Notes under the pieces: model-generated | Told to the model about the DNA's origin: nothing | The model's input: only the letters and a program-made list of their open reading frames with translations | Databases searched by the model: none | From: Stichopus chloronotus | Taxonomy: Eukaryota > Echinodermata > Holothuroidea > Aspidochirotida > Stichopodidae | Length of the DNA: 64,000 nucleotides | NCBI GenBank assembly: GCA_021234535.1 | Contig: CM037842.1 | Coordinates: forward strand, 7,991,361-8,055,360 | Direction of reading: 5' to 3' | Shown here: in pieces, positions 33,832 through 48,800 of the stretch | Numbering within the stretch: the stretch's first letter is position 1 | Layout of the letters: the number at the start of each line of letters is the position of its first letter | Translations under genes and position numbers: made by a program

Positions 33832-36800
33832 CTTTTGAAAGAAATAAAGCAAAGAACTTTTCTTTACAGGCACTTTATCTCCCTGCTTGTCTGACCACCC
33901 TTGTCAACGGATAGATCCATACACAACCATTTGCATATCCATAGTGCATATACCTATGTCAATTGATAAACACATTTAAAAAAGTTAACAAAACAGATAT
34001 GCAAATAGAAGATAGTAATTGTGCAAGATTACCATTTACTACATTTCCTAACTCCTGTGGATATTTTTTGGCCAATATGTAGCAACAAATCATTATTATT
34101 TTTCTATCACAATACATCTATCAGTGTAGAACAACCAAACATCAGTCTTATCAATAAATGAGTAACTTGACTACTGCAATATCGAACAAGTAGGCAATCC
34201 ACAGATTTGCAAATCTCATCCCTATCTTTTTGCATGGTGATTCGATACCCATCATTTCTTGCCCTCCCAAAGAATGCTGACCTGTAAATCATTTTCCTAA
34301 GTGATTCACATTGCTCGTTGCAGATAGAATTGCTGAATATTCAAGTTACCTAGTGGTCTAGCACTGCAGTTCCCCCCATACGCACTGATTGGTAAAAAAC
34401 CTTCATGCACGTACACAGGAGCCTAGAAATCAAGTGGGCATCAAAAGTATTCCCAGAAGTGTGCGCACATCAATGTATTCCTCAGTTCCACACGCACCAT
34501 TACACTGGATGTTTTGAAAAGTGCATTGTGTGTGCTACAATATTTTCACAGTGTGTAAACATCTCAAGTTCTTGAAAAATTGTATAGTAGGCATATATAT
34601 TGCAAAAATATCCTTGGTGAAAGGACTACCAATGCATGGAATATGGTATTGCTACCAGACATAATCACTCAGCTCAGAACATGGTTGCATAGACCATGTC
34701 ACATTCTTGGAAAAGCTAGGATGCAAAAGTCATGTTGACACCATGCACTACCAGCACCTAACACACTTTATTATGTGCAATAGAAACATTCACCTTTGAC
34801 CTTGACCTATGATGTCACTAGTCAAGCTGACACCACATCTCAAACCCAGGCACCTACTGATCAAGTTCATTTCACATACCATCTAGGAGGAGATTGTGAC
34901 ACTTTTTTAAGCATATGGACCAATCTGAAATTCGATCATGTGACATTTGACCTTGTGACATCCTCAACTGTTGTATCATCTACTTTCCATATGTAGTACT
35001 TTTATAATTCTAGGATATTTGAACATAGATAATGCTAAAAATGAGTTTGTGAAAATGGTAAAAAAGCTGCTCTAAGAAATTAGCAAGATTAAGTACATAG
35101 CATGGAAAAATACATCTGAGGTACAAAAAAGACACACCATACATTTAGTAAGTACAAAGTAATGAATCCAACCAGTTCTCTGTGCACCTTCATCTTGCAT
35201 AAGCACCAATCTCATGGTCACTTGAACCGGAACAAAACAGTCCAATTTCAGACAAAAGAAGTTTTCCCAAAGCACTTCTTGCTCAGTAAACCCTATCCAC
35301 ATGTACCAATAGTAACACAGTACTCCTTCTGCAGTGTCAGAAAATGTGTCAAGTGCAATGCCAGAGGATCTTAGTAACACCTGATCGAAGATGAAGTACA
35401 TACAGTGCAACAGAACAGAAAACAAACAAGATGCTTCATCACAGTTAGAATAAACTTACTTCCTCTTCATAGCCACTCATGATGACACTATTTCTAGCCA
35501 ATTCGCACATATCAGACTTGGTCAGCTTCCACACTTGCGCTGCAATGCTGTATTCTTCCATTAGAGGCTCCTAAAAGGTAATTTAAGCATAATTCTATTG
35601 AAAAATTTCATTAGTTTATAATACTAACATAGCTTTGAAATGATTCTTCATCTTGCATGTAATAGTCTGAAATAGCTTCTTGTGAAATTGTTTGAAATTT
35701 CAGAAGAAGCCATATGAACAGGCGAAGGCAAAAAGAGAACTGACGGGAGGTGAGATAGTTGAAACTAGTAATCTCACATTTCAATATTAGAAAAAACATG
35801 ACACCTGCAGTAACTGAACTGAAGAGTTATAAACACAGCAGTGTAGTTTGTTGGAAACTGGCAAATTGTTCATTTCCTTGCTGTCAAAGGGGGTCATTGC
35901 AACATTGCATCAAAGGAACATAATAGAAACCTTGGGAACAGTAATTGCAAAGTGACATCACACAGAGGTGGAAAAAGTAAAACATTTGCAGAAAGGGGCA
36001 ATCCCAGAAAATACATTTCTGGATATTGAAGCTCTTCATTACAAATATACAACTTTTGCAACCTCAAGCGAAGGTGTCAAAAAAAAAAGACTTTGAGGAA
36101 GCATCAGGGTAAATGATGCTCCAACTCCAAAATGGACAAGGGTAGTCCGCAGTTAGTCGGGTACCCCAAAATATAGTTTCCATTACCCTTAGAGTTTACT
36201 GACACAACATTTTGCTTTGGGAGTTAATGTTAAACATCATGCATCTTACCTGAGTGAAAGTTGTTTTTGGTCAGATACATGCTGATTTTTTTCACACATA
36301 CATTGTACATTGATTAAACTTTGGAACCAGGTGGCATGGCTAGTATCCCAAGTACCAGATGTCAACTCTAGCAAATGGTTTTGTTAATAGCATTATAAAA
36401 AGGGCACGTCATGACAGTTTGATAACTTGATACATTAAACTAAATGATACACATTCTAACAGTGACCAAAAACCAGAAACCATTATGTTAAGATGGGACT
36501 GAAAACTTTAAGATACTGACTCAACAATTTTTTTTTTTGTACAAGATCCTTCATTTGCAAAGTTATAGTCTTGTTTATGTACAAGATGGCTGCTTCATGT
36601 TTACTTCCAATTTGACAGTGTCTTACAAGGAAATTCAATGCCAAGATCTCACTCTTACTGAGTAAAGGCTAAGTTTAAGTCCTTAAACACTGCTGTTTAT
36701 CATTAGGCTTTTATTAAATCTATTTAAAATGGAACTGGCATTACCTTGGTAAAGTGGAACTGAAGGGGACCATCTGTTGACAGGGATAAGAGCAGACCCC

Positions 36801-39800
36801 TCGCAAAAAGGTCTGGGAACGGATTACGAGGATAACTGAGGAAGAGGCAGTTGTTGGCGACGGGAGAAATGGCGATGCCGATCTGGGCTAAGTAAAAAAG
36901 ATACTGCAAGACTGATGACTGAAATGAAAGAAAACCACAAATGTAAAGGGTTGCAGAAGATGATCGAGGGAAATGAAGTTTGTGAAGTACACATAAACAG
37001 AGCGAGGATCATTATCAAGAGCTGAAAATTTGAGAAAGAGTAGACTGTCTACATTCAATAAACTGTTCTTAATATCATTGAATCTGCTGATATGGAAGAT
37101 GTCATAATATACTTGCTTATATATCCACAAGTACTGTATCTCATGGAGGAACAACTACGACCAAGAAATTATTCTTTGAAGCACTGGGGCTGTCAAGCAA
37201 TAGGACCCTCTTAGACCTTCAGGAAATATATGTTTCATGAAGAATGTAGCATGTTATGACCCTGAAATTGAAAACAGGACTCCCAGTTTTTTGCAACAGC
37301 TAGGGTACGTTGTCCTTGTGATGCACTGAGAGGTTTCAGTTACATGCATGGCTCAAAATACCACACATCAAGAAATAATCCAATATTTCAGAAGATCATT
37401 TACACAAATCTCATAGTTTAAAGGTATCTTTTGAGATGTCTGGTTGGGTCCCACTTTGAAAGCTACAGTTGGGCTACTGCCACCCCCCTTTGAAATCTGC
37501 AGCGGGTCTCACTGGAATATGCAGATGGCTTCCACTTTCAAAGCAGTTTATATCCATTTGCAGTTTATATCCATTCAATACATAAATACTAGCTCTGCAT
37601 GAGCCTCTGTTGATTTTTTTTCCAGACCAGTGATCAGACAAATGCAACATCAACATGATGTTTCAACAATACTTCAAACACGTTTTCTCAGAAAAGTACA
37701 AACCTATATTTCATCTATACTTGATATCTCAGATCTCAGACTGGAGTAGTCCTAAAATTGCACATCAATCTGGACCTGATATGTCGACTGCATGGCTAAA
37801 TCTCAGTCAGTTTGGGACAATTTCCTACACTACAAATCACTCAGTACTGTCCTCCCATTATTTGTTTCATAACACTAAATCTATGACTACAAACAGATCC
37901 TAATCTGTAGCCAGCCAATTGGGTCAGTATCCTATGCTCCTAACTACTCTACACTGTCCTCTCATGTACTATGTGTCAAAGCACTAAAACTATCATACTA
38001 ACAGTTCTTATCTTTTGCCTGACAGAAACAGGAATAAACATGTTATTCAAACTGCTTGCACTGACAATGATAGTGCCCTGAAGTAGGACATGAAAGCTCA
38101 GCATAGAAAATATTGTTTCTTGCTCGGTGACATAGCTCATTTAATCACTGATTTTAATTTATCACTCACCCTCTTAAGTAAAATACCATGGCATATATTT
38201 TCAGCCAGGATGAAAGACGTAACAAGGTGATGTATGGCACCAGCCTCTCCGGAATGAGGACGATAAGAAAATGTGTTCATTCTACGCTTTCTGAAAAATG
38301 ATGAGTGAAGAATAGCTATTAATTACAGTACAATGTTTACACATTTTTAAGTTGGCTTAAAAAAAATTACTTCATACCCAAAGCTGCATTATGTAAATTG
38401 CATGCATCTTGTACTGACTAAATCCACACATATTATGTGTTAAATACCTTTTCTATATATACACTGGGTAGTGTGGTCTTTTGCACATGTGAACACGTTC
38501 CTACTTTTTGCCAAAAAATGAATTTTCCACAAAGGATATCTCAAACAATAGTGTTTTGATTGAATTGATTGATGTACAACTTCATTCATTCATGGAATAT
38601 GATATATATGAATATATGAATAAAAGAATTAAGCACAGGCTCTTCATAATATACATTTCTAATACAGTCATCACTGGAATTTATTCACAACGAAGTATTA
38701 AGTATATCAGGAGGAGTCATACTAGAAACAGACCTGAATTCCTTTCAAATCAATTCAATTATTAAACAACAGACCTGTGCCAAACTCTTAAAAGGAATAA
38801 AGGCATTTACAATGCATCAACATCAAACAAAAAGAAAGCAACTTTAATCATATTAAAACCATTCACTCTCATTAAAATTTACTTCTTGCAAAGAATCCCA
38901 TTGTCCTTTCTCATTTTGACATTATTTTCATGAAGTAAAGCACCCTAATTAGTCATCAACTTAGAAATATTAGTTCAATAATATTGATGCTGTGCTCTTC
39001 TTAGTGTTTATGGATCTGTCTTCAATGGGTTTCTCAAAAGTTATCATCACCACTTCATTAAAAGTATATCCTACCTTATACTAGGTAGTATATCATAGAA
39101 GTACAGTACTTACTTCTACAGAAGTAGTGTATCATGTAGTTACATACTATAAGTATATCATATTACCCACAAGTTCACAAATTTGCCACAACAACTGTGA
39201 ACACATTATTTTTGTGGCAAAACTTTCACACCAATCTGGCATGTTCCATAATATCAGCCAAGATTTCTCCTTCCAAGCATTACAACCACCATCCACTAGT
39301 AACTGCCTGCAATAAATCTACACTGAAGGCACAGAAACAACAGATGACAAAAGACAGAGATCAACTAGCAAGGAAAGTATGGACATTTAGAGGGCTTATT
39401 GATAGGCTTGTGTTGTTCCCTACAACCATGATTGGTGAGATCAATTTACAATACCAAAAACTAAAATCTGAATGCAATACCTGGCCTCAAATGCAACTTA
39501 ATTTCACAAGATGACAGCAATAACACTTCACTGAAATTGTATCTCAACAGTCTTTTGTTATTGAAGGATGCAATGTAAAGTTTAATGATCGTGTGATGTG
39601 GAAATGGAAATTTTGGAGTATTGGGTGCATTAGGTATTGAAAATATTAAAAATAGCCACAAATTCCGTCAAAATAATTTGCAGTTTAATTTGTGAAAGAT
39701 CACAGGCAATCTAGTGTCCCACAGCTAAATAAACATTGGCTAAGTATGCAAATTTGTGACATCAAGAGATGGAATCCTATGATATGTCTTATGTAAATCC

Positions 39801-42800
39801 TTTGCTTATGTAACCTTAATTTCAAGGACATTTGAGAATTTTATATGCCCGGGGATTTTATGTTGGAAGCACATATTTTCTTCTTCACAAATATCTATAT
39901 CACTTACCGATGCAAACCTCTGTAATCTAGTAATTAAGAGGCAAAATATAGGCTTAACAACAGAAATACTGACACTGCAACACTCCATGTCATCTATTTC
40001 TCATTTTTCTCAACTTTTGAAAGGTTATATCTCAAAAATGGTACACAACATAAACAAAATTCTAACAGATTCTCACACAAGAGTTTTTCATGGCAGCTTC
40101 TGAATGAAGGGTGCTCTTTTGTAGAAGCATGTCACACAACCTTTAAATGCAAAATTTCATAAAAACCTGTGACCAAAGGTAGATACTGGTAATGTTCTTG
40201 CCAACATTGTACAGGCTGCTAGAAGCCATAACAAGTTCTTTCAATATCTTCACATACTCAGGCTATTAAAGGTACTTTTAAATTATGTGAAAAATCTGCT
40301 TTTTGTGGCCGCTAAGCTGACTCGTCAGAAAACATTTCCTACCTTCGGAAGTCATTGAGGGTGGCCAAGTTTGCATACATGTAGAATAGGTGGTAGGAAT
40401 ATGGCGGATTATCTGAGGTACTCCATCTGGACGGTTCCGGCGAGTCCTTGGTAAAGAGGTGTCCCTCTGGCTTAGATTCATCATCCACCGAATCAAAGCC
40501 GGTCACGTACTTCAGGAACTGGTGGAGCTCAGGGTGGGACGTGGGATCCCTGGTGACCTCAAACAGGGGAAGGAAGAAGTTCTCTAAGAGTTCACCAAAG
40601 TTTGAAATGAAATGGTTAGCATGATGGATGTTGTAAATCCTAGGTACTTGCACCAGCCACCTGATGTTGTCAGAATACACTTTGTTTTGTAATCCCCATT
40701 TGGCTAATTTGTCCCACTCGTCTCTACGGCGACCGTAGATGGAGATTCGATACTCTGCGTTCTGGTACTTGCTCTCCTCCAGGTCAGACGCAACTTCCTT
40801 AAGACAACAGACAGGAAAATCGAGTCAATATCATGTCATGCACAAGATAGCCAAGATATAGCCAACTACAAAACACCAATACCAAAATATACCAAACCAT
40901 GCTACCCCATACCATGTTGTATAAAACCATGATATACTGTAGTATACCAATACCATACCACACTACAACATACAATTTCATGCTGTGCTATACCATATTC
41001 AACAGAGACTAATAGCACACCGTACCGCACCCTTCAATTCCTCTCCATGCTACACCACATTAAACCATGCCAGACCAAACAATTCCACAGTATACCATGT
41101 CATACACTACAGAATGCCAATACCTAGTATCCTTCCTCCTCTCATACCATACCACACCATACCATACAACACCATACCATACCATACAATTAAAATCAAA
41201 CTACATCACACCATAACATACCACGCTACCCTACAGCATACCACATCATACCATCCAACACCATTCAACGTCATTTCATGAACCACACCATTCCACATAA
41301 TGCCATTACACCTGCATCATAACATGTCACACAATGCTAAACTGCTAACATACCGTACAAGCAACACGTACAATACAAGATAACAATGTGTCTCAGAGCT
41401 TCCAGAGCAGTGACATACTTGAAGACTATCGAGTGTTCTTACTTTACTCCTCATCACCTAACCTTAATTATTTCAGCAAAGTACCGGCCCTGGATGAAAT
41501 TATCAGTCTTGATGAATATCTCCCTCAGTTTACTCTCTCCCACCGGATTAAACTTTGTGTTGAAGTTATCAAACCTGTGAAACGTCTTGTTGTCCTGTTG
41601 CAGAATAAAGTGAAAAATGGATTATGGCAACATGTAAGTGTTACATATTTGTGAAATGTGAAAATGAAGTTATTGACATCGGAGGAAAGACAATAATCCA
41701 TTTCAATGTTTTCTATGACATTTTTTCTCCCCATTTTTGTTATGCCCTTGTTTGAGATGGGGAAGGAGATTGGTTCCACACATAATCATCTGGACTAGAA
41801 CTAGAATCAAGTTGAGGTTTTGTGACTGAATTGTTTTCACGGCTTTGTGACTCCTGAAAAATGCAAACCTTACTTCAAAGAAACATATGACTACAGTAAA
41901 GATATTCATAAAGAAAAACATAGTCAGTTACTGTTGAAATATCACTTACGGCATGAACATCAAGAGTATCCACGTTCAAATCATATGCCGTGAGATTCAA
42001 ACTTTCAAAGACCTGTTAAGATGAAAGAGACAGAAATAGCCTGCCCACTGTCGTCTCATCTCAGAACTTATTTAATAAAATATGGAAGCGAGAAAGAAGT
42101 TAGAGTTTCCCCAATCAGGACACCCTGCCAAGATCACCAGTCATTTTATGGTGTGGTCTCAAATCTTAACACTGCCACCAAAACAAACAGTGGTTTAAGG
42201 AAGGAAAGAAATGTGGCCAAGAAAGATTGAGAACTTCCAAACAGCTGCACTTGAAATTATTATATGTACATGCCAGTTTATCTAAAAGAAGGCTACCAGC
42301 TCCACCTAGGACTAACCCCAAACTGGCAAACACAAAGCACAGACGGTATACGTTGGAGTCCAGTCTTTACTATTTCTCAACTTCTCTTAACCCTCTATCT
42401 CAGTCAGCTTCACACCTTTCCTTCAGGAGATCAAGGAACGAAGGTTATGCTAGTGTCCTCTCGGCTGACAATTCAGTATGTGTACATAAGACCCATAATA
42501 ATAGACTCAAGCAGTGAAAAATTACAGAAGGGGTGATTTCGTGGCATGTTTAACTTGTCCTGGCATCTTCAGTGACTTTGCATGTAATGTGTCACAACCT
42601 TTTACGCTAACTTAAGATTAAAACTTATATACCGTACCTCTCCTAATGTGAGTGATGTCTTCTTTGTCTTGTCAAAGTAAACTTGAACATCTCTTTCTGT
42701 GTTCATCTTCTTCTTGATGAACTTCAGGAGATGTTTCTGAGTCATCCCACAGGCAACGTGGATGTGAGTGTCCACCTGCGGAGGAGATGAAGAAATATAG

Positions 42801-45800
42801 TTTATACCAAACCGAGTAGTATATATGGAACTACATCACAGGTACTGGTAAATAGTACATTCAAAGTGATTGCGAAGGGCTGACAATTTAAGGAGCTATG
42901 TTAGAGATGATCGATACTGCATTTTGAAATTATTACACTCAGCAGCACATTAAGTAACATGATTGCATATGTCCCATGGTGCCTAGAAAAGAATACACTT
43001 AGCAACATATAGAACTATAACTGCTGATGGTAGGGATAACTTTAAAAAAATATTTGGATAAATCGGTACCCCATACAAATGAAAAAGTACCCCTGCTTCG
43101 GGCCAAACACAGATGACTTCTACCAGGATCACTGTCCTAGCTGCACTGTGAAGAGATGAACCATGTCAAACAGAATGAGAAACATTCCAACACTGCATTC
43201 CAAAATAGGATAACGATAGTTGCACAAAAATTCAATGACATCCTTGAGCAACATCAAGCTCACTGTAACATTTCTGAGCGAATCAAATTGAATCAGATCA
43301 TTGCTTGATCACAGGTTAGATGGTTAGATGAAGACTAACCTTACATGTCCTGTCATCAACATCTGCCAGTTGATGCCTTTCCCAGTTCAAGTCATCAACT
43401 GGCAGATGACTTGACTCAAACACGATCGAAACCGACTCGTAACCATCGTTACACAAGCCACATCAAAACTGATCAAAACTACATGAATGTCCCAGGAGTC
43501 CATACCTTCCGCACATTGTAGAAGTCTCTGTGAGGGACTGATTTCTGCTCTTCCTGTTCTTGAACTTCGTTTAACATCTTGTGAAGGGTGAACTTGGACT
43601 GGAGGCAAGTCAAACGGCGGCTCGCGAAGGATTTTCTATGGATGAGTGAAAAAAAAAAAAAAATATTCTCAAGGAGAATCAGTTTTTACATGACTGCGTG
43701 AAATAGAAGCAAAAACTCCCATTTAAGTAAAGCAATACAGTGGCTGTGAATCCTGATCAAAGGCAGCACAAATACAAAATAGGACTAAATAAACTATGTT
43801 CCTTTCTCCTTCGTGAATATGTCCTCATGCCTAAAACTCCCCTTCATAACATCAATCTAATCATATCACTGAACTAAAGTATACAGCTCGTAGTGAGTTC
43901 ATTCTATCTTTGTCTATTGGCCACGAAGCAGAAACAGTGGGGTGCAAGGGTAAATTATCAACAGGGAAATATACATTGTCTTCAGCAGTGCACAACCCTC
44001 ACAATAAGAGACTCAGGAAAGATTGCAGACAGTGGGAAAGTCTGCCAGCTACTGGGCAGTTCCTTTTAAGATTTAGCCATAGTGTGCTAGCTAATCTCAC
44101 ACTATAACTTATTGAGTCTTACCTACCATTTTTTCCTGCATAATCACACCACATATTTGTCATAGATACATTCCTTTACAACACCATCAAAACTGTTGAC
44201 TTGATAAATTTGTCCAATACCAACAAGTTTTCGAATCAAAATCACCACTATTTCCTTATTCCAAACTACTTGTACATCAACTCCCATCACTCCCCAAGAT
44301 TACAAGGGCAAACAATTCTAAAGGCGAATGAGCATCTTAGACAATGTAGTAGTTTTTTAGTTTAACCATGACCATGGAATTTGCCACAAAGAACGTATCA
44401 CTGTCCTTCTTTCTAGCATGTGCAGGGAGTGTAAGAACAAGTCTTTACTTAAGTCAAGGCTTCCACATCGACCTTCAAATGTCAAAGCAATGAATCAAAC
44501 TGAACATAAATCTTACATCCTTTCATTCGTTATCATGGAATGAATCAGTTTATGGTCTGCTAAGAAAGTGTCTCTGTCCGGATACGAGAGTTCCACCGGT
44601 TGTCCTTTCTCGACGTTCTCTTCGCTGTCGTAGACTTTGATGAGACCTCCCTCCATCTTGAAGATGCAGTCCACGGGTTCCTGCCATTCTGTCTCGAAGG
44701 GATTATCTCTGTTGCTAGGAGCATGGACGGGATGATCTATCAATACACAAGGATGGAATAATGTTGCCTGTAAGATGAGAATGCATCGATTCTAGAGTAA
44801 GTTTTTTGAAATTATTTTCATTCATGTGTTCATCAGGTCATCTGTGGGACAAAGAATCCCTTCCCTGAGTAGATGTCAGTCATAGCACGCTATGGCTCAG
44901 TGTTAAAGCTTCACGAAGAGTGATATAACAAAACCATGAAGAATAAGTCACCTACCACTACATAGGCTGAGGCAATGAACACTGAGATTCTGTGAGGGTA
45001 ATACCTGTTATGATGCAAACTGGAAGGGGGGGGGGCTATCTTTTATCACTTAGTGAAATTTGCTACGGCTAGAATGAACAGAATATACCCTAGTGAAAAT
45101 GTTACCTCCATAATAGTGATGGAACTATGAGTAGTAGCTTGTGGTAATATTTCAAACAGTGACATTGGATGTATTCCTTCATGTCGTAGTTTACTATGGA
45201 CGAAGCTCGTAACAGTAAATTCCTTTTTAATTCCTGCAGGTTTGGCTATGATTTCACCTACAGATAATCACACACGTGTCGGTGAGGATGACATAATATT
45301 CTCACATTACAAAACATTCGGGCGGGTTCACTGACGCTGTTTTCAGTTTGCTAAGGACATGCAGGCAAAGAGACAAATCCAGCATTCAATGCAGTAAACA
45401 CAGATGATGCCGAAAGCAACCAAAATATCCAACAAACCCAGACTTCCAGTAGTAGCGTAATTTTCAGGTGTCTTATCTCATGGTAACTTATCAACGTGAT
45501 CTGTCTATATCAGTGATCACTTTTGTTCTTTGTTTCATTCTTTCTTGTTCATTGTGCAAAGGCAAAGGCATGGTAAACCCAGAGGTATAACGAAAAAGTA
45601 GTATCAGGGTTGAAATCGTCATGACAATATGCTCTCAGCTAGACTTGTGGTATACATGCTGCAGTTTTCACTCAAAAACTAAGTGCATGCAAGCCTTCCC
45701 TGTCATGATATGTGCTATAATAACTGAAAAGCATCACAAGTACTACACGATGCAGTGTGCTTGGGCCTTCGTGTACATGCACATTATATCCCATCATTAT

Positions 45801-48800
45801 ATCCCATCATTAAATACTGTAAGATTCAACAGTTATCTGGCAAGTGCTTGAAATTACTGTGAGTGTGCAAAGGGTTCCGTGTTGACAGATCACGGATTTC
45901 TGGTGGTTAAAAACCTGTACGGTACATTTCAGAATAAAGTGGACGATAGTTGCGTTAATCGTTAGAAATTTGCATCGTTACTAATGTTAGTATTGAACCT
46001 GTAGTAACGCTGCTATCGATACTTTCGTGTACAAAGTCAATCGTTACTTGCCTTAGGGCTGTCAGTGTCAGCATATGTGTGTTTTGCCAAGTAACGATTA
46101 TATCGTTAGTTAGTCAACATAGCACACTGCGTCGGCTTCTCATGCACATCTAGTGCGTTCGTAACGCTACTTGCGATACATGCGTTAGGCTAGGTCAGTA
46201 AATCGGCATACTCCGATCCTCATAGATTGCGCGTGGTAAACAGAGACAGTTTGACTTTGTGGGAGCTCTTAATATCTCGCGCACTTATTGGTATCACACC
46301 CCACCACTAGAAGTACGTATTCCAGAAAGATTAGTATATGCATGATCAAAACTAGGGAAACCCCCGTACGTTGTGTGTACAAGCTATCGTCCAGAGAACT
46401 GCCAGGGAGGCACCTGTGCAAAACAAAAGAAAATTACCGACCTTCACTGTAAAATTACGACACACTTTTCCTAATAGCCAGACACGCTGGGTGGATCCAC
46501 GGCCTGTACTTTCCGACTCTTCTTCGCTGTACTTTTCGGCTTTCCGATACTGTAGGTCTTATGTTAAAATAAGTTCCAGAGGTTGCAAAAGTAAAACAAA
46601 CTTGTTTGCCCAAGAAGGTGTTGGAGACTGTAGCCGGTTTCCTGTACCGTGTCAAGTTCAAGAATGGGCACTGATTTACCACATTTACAGCCAACGTTTT
46701 GGCCGGTACTCTTTTATCTTTTTCATACTTTTCCGACAAAAGGCACGGCCCTGAGATATTGATCGGGCTGATCTCTTACAGGCTCACTAATCCTGTGAAG
46801 CCCCTCAACTTGCGCAATTCTCCACAAAAGAAACTGATCAGAAAAAAAGAAATGCATCCTTATTTTGGGGAATGGCGTGGATTCTCCACAGCAAAGCTTT
46901 AGAAATCGTCAACCTTTAATGTTCAAACAAACTTCATTAGATGTGTATCTATGAATATCACTTATTGTGGGTAAGAAACCTTTGATGTTTGCAAATGATT
47001 GCAAGATGTGCGATGTAGCAAAAGGCCAGACCAACATACATTAAATGCCAGGAAGTCAGTATCCAGTTGCCCAGCCTTTCCTCTTAATCACCATGGGGAC
47101 AACTTTAGTAAGATGATTAAGGTATCTTTGGCACTTCTCGGTGGTCACTTTTGTACTCCACAAGTCCAAAATGCCCTACTTCAACTCATCTTTTGTTCTT
47201 GGCTGCACTTCCTAGAAGGAAAACGGTATTTAAATTCAAATAGGCCTACCTGTTACTGTAACTGCTGTAAATATATACTTTAACAGGACTGTAAACCCAG
47301 CTTGTATTGACTACAAATACATGCTACCCATTACTGATCTGCTCGCTCCCTCCTATGTTTTTTTTTTTTTTTTTTTCAAGTGGTAGTAGTGGATAAATAG
47401 GTGCCTCAAATGTGGATGTTACAGGGGGTAAGACTGCTCTTACATGACGGTTTATCCCTGTCTCCCCCCCCCCCCATGTGGTGCAAACTTCAGACGATTC
47501 TAGAGGCATATACAAAAACCTCTTAAAATGCCCGTCACATTTTATTTACACATATAAGACTTCCTCCCACCCCTCGTAGGATCACTACCATATAATTTAC
47601 CACAGAAATATTTGACTGCATTTTGGTAAGCTTGCCCCCCCCCCCCCACCACCAAATTCAATGCTTCTACTGCCACACTGGTGCTGACTCATTTTGGATA
47701 GGCTACCTGTACCTACAGTACTTATCTACCCTAAGTATTTATACTAAACACCCTCCCAAGTTTCCATGGAAGTAGTCTTGTAGTAGTAAGTTTTGAAGAA
47801 TTGTTATAGAAATTACTTGTTGGCCATTTATACAGCATGCATTTTGAGAATTAACCATTTGTCAGTACAATAATAAGGCCCATAGCTAAACAAGTGGGGA
47901 GTGTGGGGATATTATACAGGGAAAATATTTTAGCTTACTTAACTAAGGGTTTAACAACACAAAAACACAGATGTGTTGTAAAGTGTCAGCTAGATAAAGT
48001 TGTAAAGTTCAAATATAGTTAAAGTTCAAATACTGTATGGTCCGCCCCTTTTAGTCACCTCTTACGACAGGCAGGGAGCCCTAACCATATTCAAACTGCA
48101 ACCCCTGCTCAAAAGGGGACACCCCACTCACAGGGTGCAAGACAAAAAGTTTTGAGGGTTAGGGGGTTCATCCCCATTCCCTTATACTGTGAGAGTTTAG
48201 AAAACTCTAATTCATTTCAGCTAAAATTACATAACCATGGTGATTCATATATATATCAATCTACAAAATGTTAGTCAAATTTGAATAGATTATAATCAGT
48301 TGGTCACAAATGAAAACTCATTTCAAGAAACTGTACAGTATGATACGGAACATGGGTCATATCATGTAATGCTCTGCAGTTGAAATAAAAAGTTCTACAA
48401 ACCTTTCAAAGATGATGTTTCATCTCATGCCAGACATTTTCAATGGGGTTGAGGTCTGGGGACTCACCTGGTGTTCACCACCAGTTGATTGAATTGTCCT
48501 GAAAGTGTTTCTTAACTAAATTACTAGTGTGCTTGGGATCATTGTCTTGCTGGAATCTGCATGTTTCTCCTTCCTTAAATGCTTTTTTAATAAATGGCAT
48601 AAGTGCTTTATCAATGGTTGTTGTATAGAAGTCAGCTTTCATGATCCCATCGAAAATACAAATGTCTGTCCTTCCCCTGTTTGAAATACCAGCCCACACA
48701 TGCAATTTCATAGGATGTTTTGCCTTCGGTTCGCCCAGATTTCTGAGTCGACATAAATTTTGTTTGTCTCTGCTAGGTGCGATTTCCAGAAAACCATTTT

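Noticed and set aside
33563..33838. 91-codon plus-strand frame
   Set aside because: Antisense shadow of the last AMP deaminase exon.
40985..41281. 98-codon plus-strand frame rich in His, Thr and Tyr
   Set aside because: Produced by the CCATA minisatellite in an AMP deaminase intron.
44737..44765. Alternative acceptor cttacag for the AMPD exon at 44736
   Set aside because: It would extend the exon ([10 protein letters not shown]...) but breaks the phase with the preceding exon; ttgatag keeps it.
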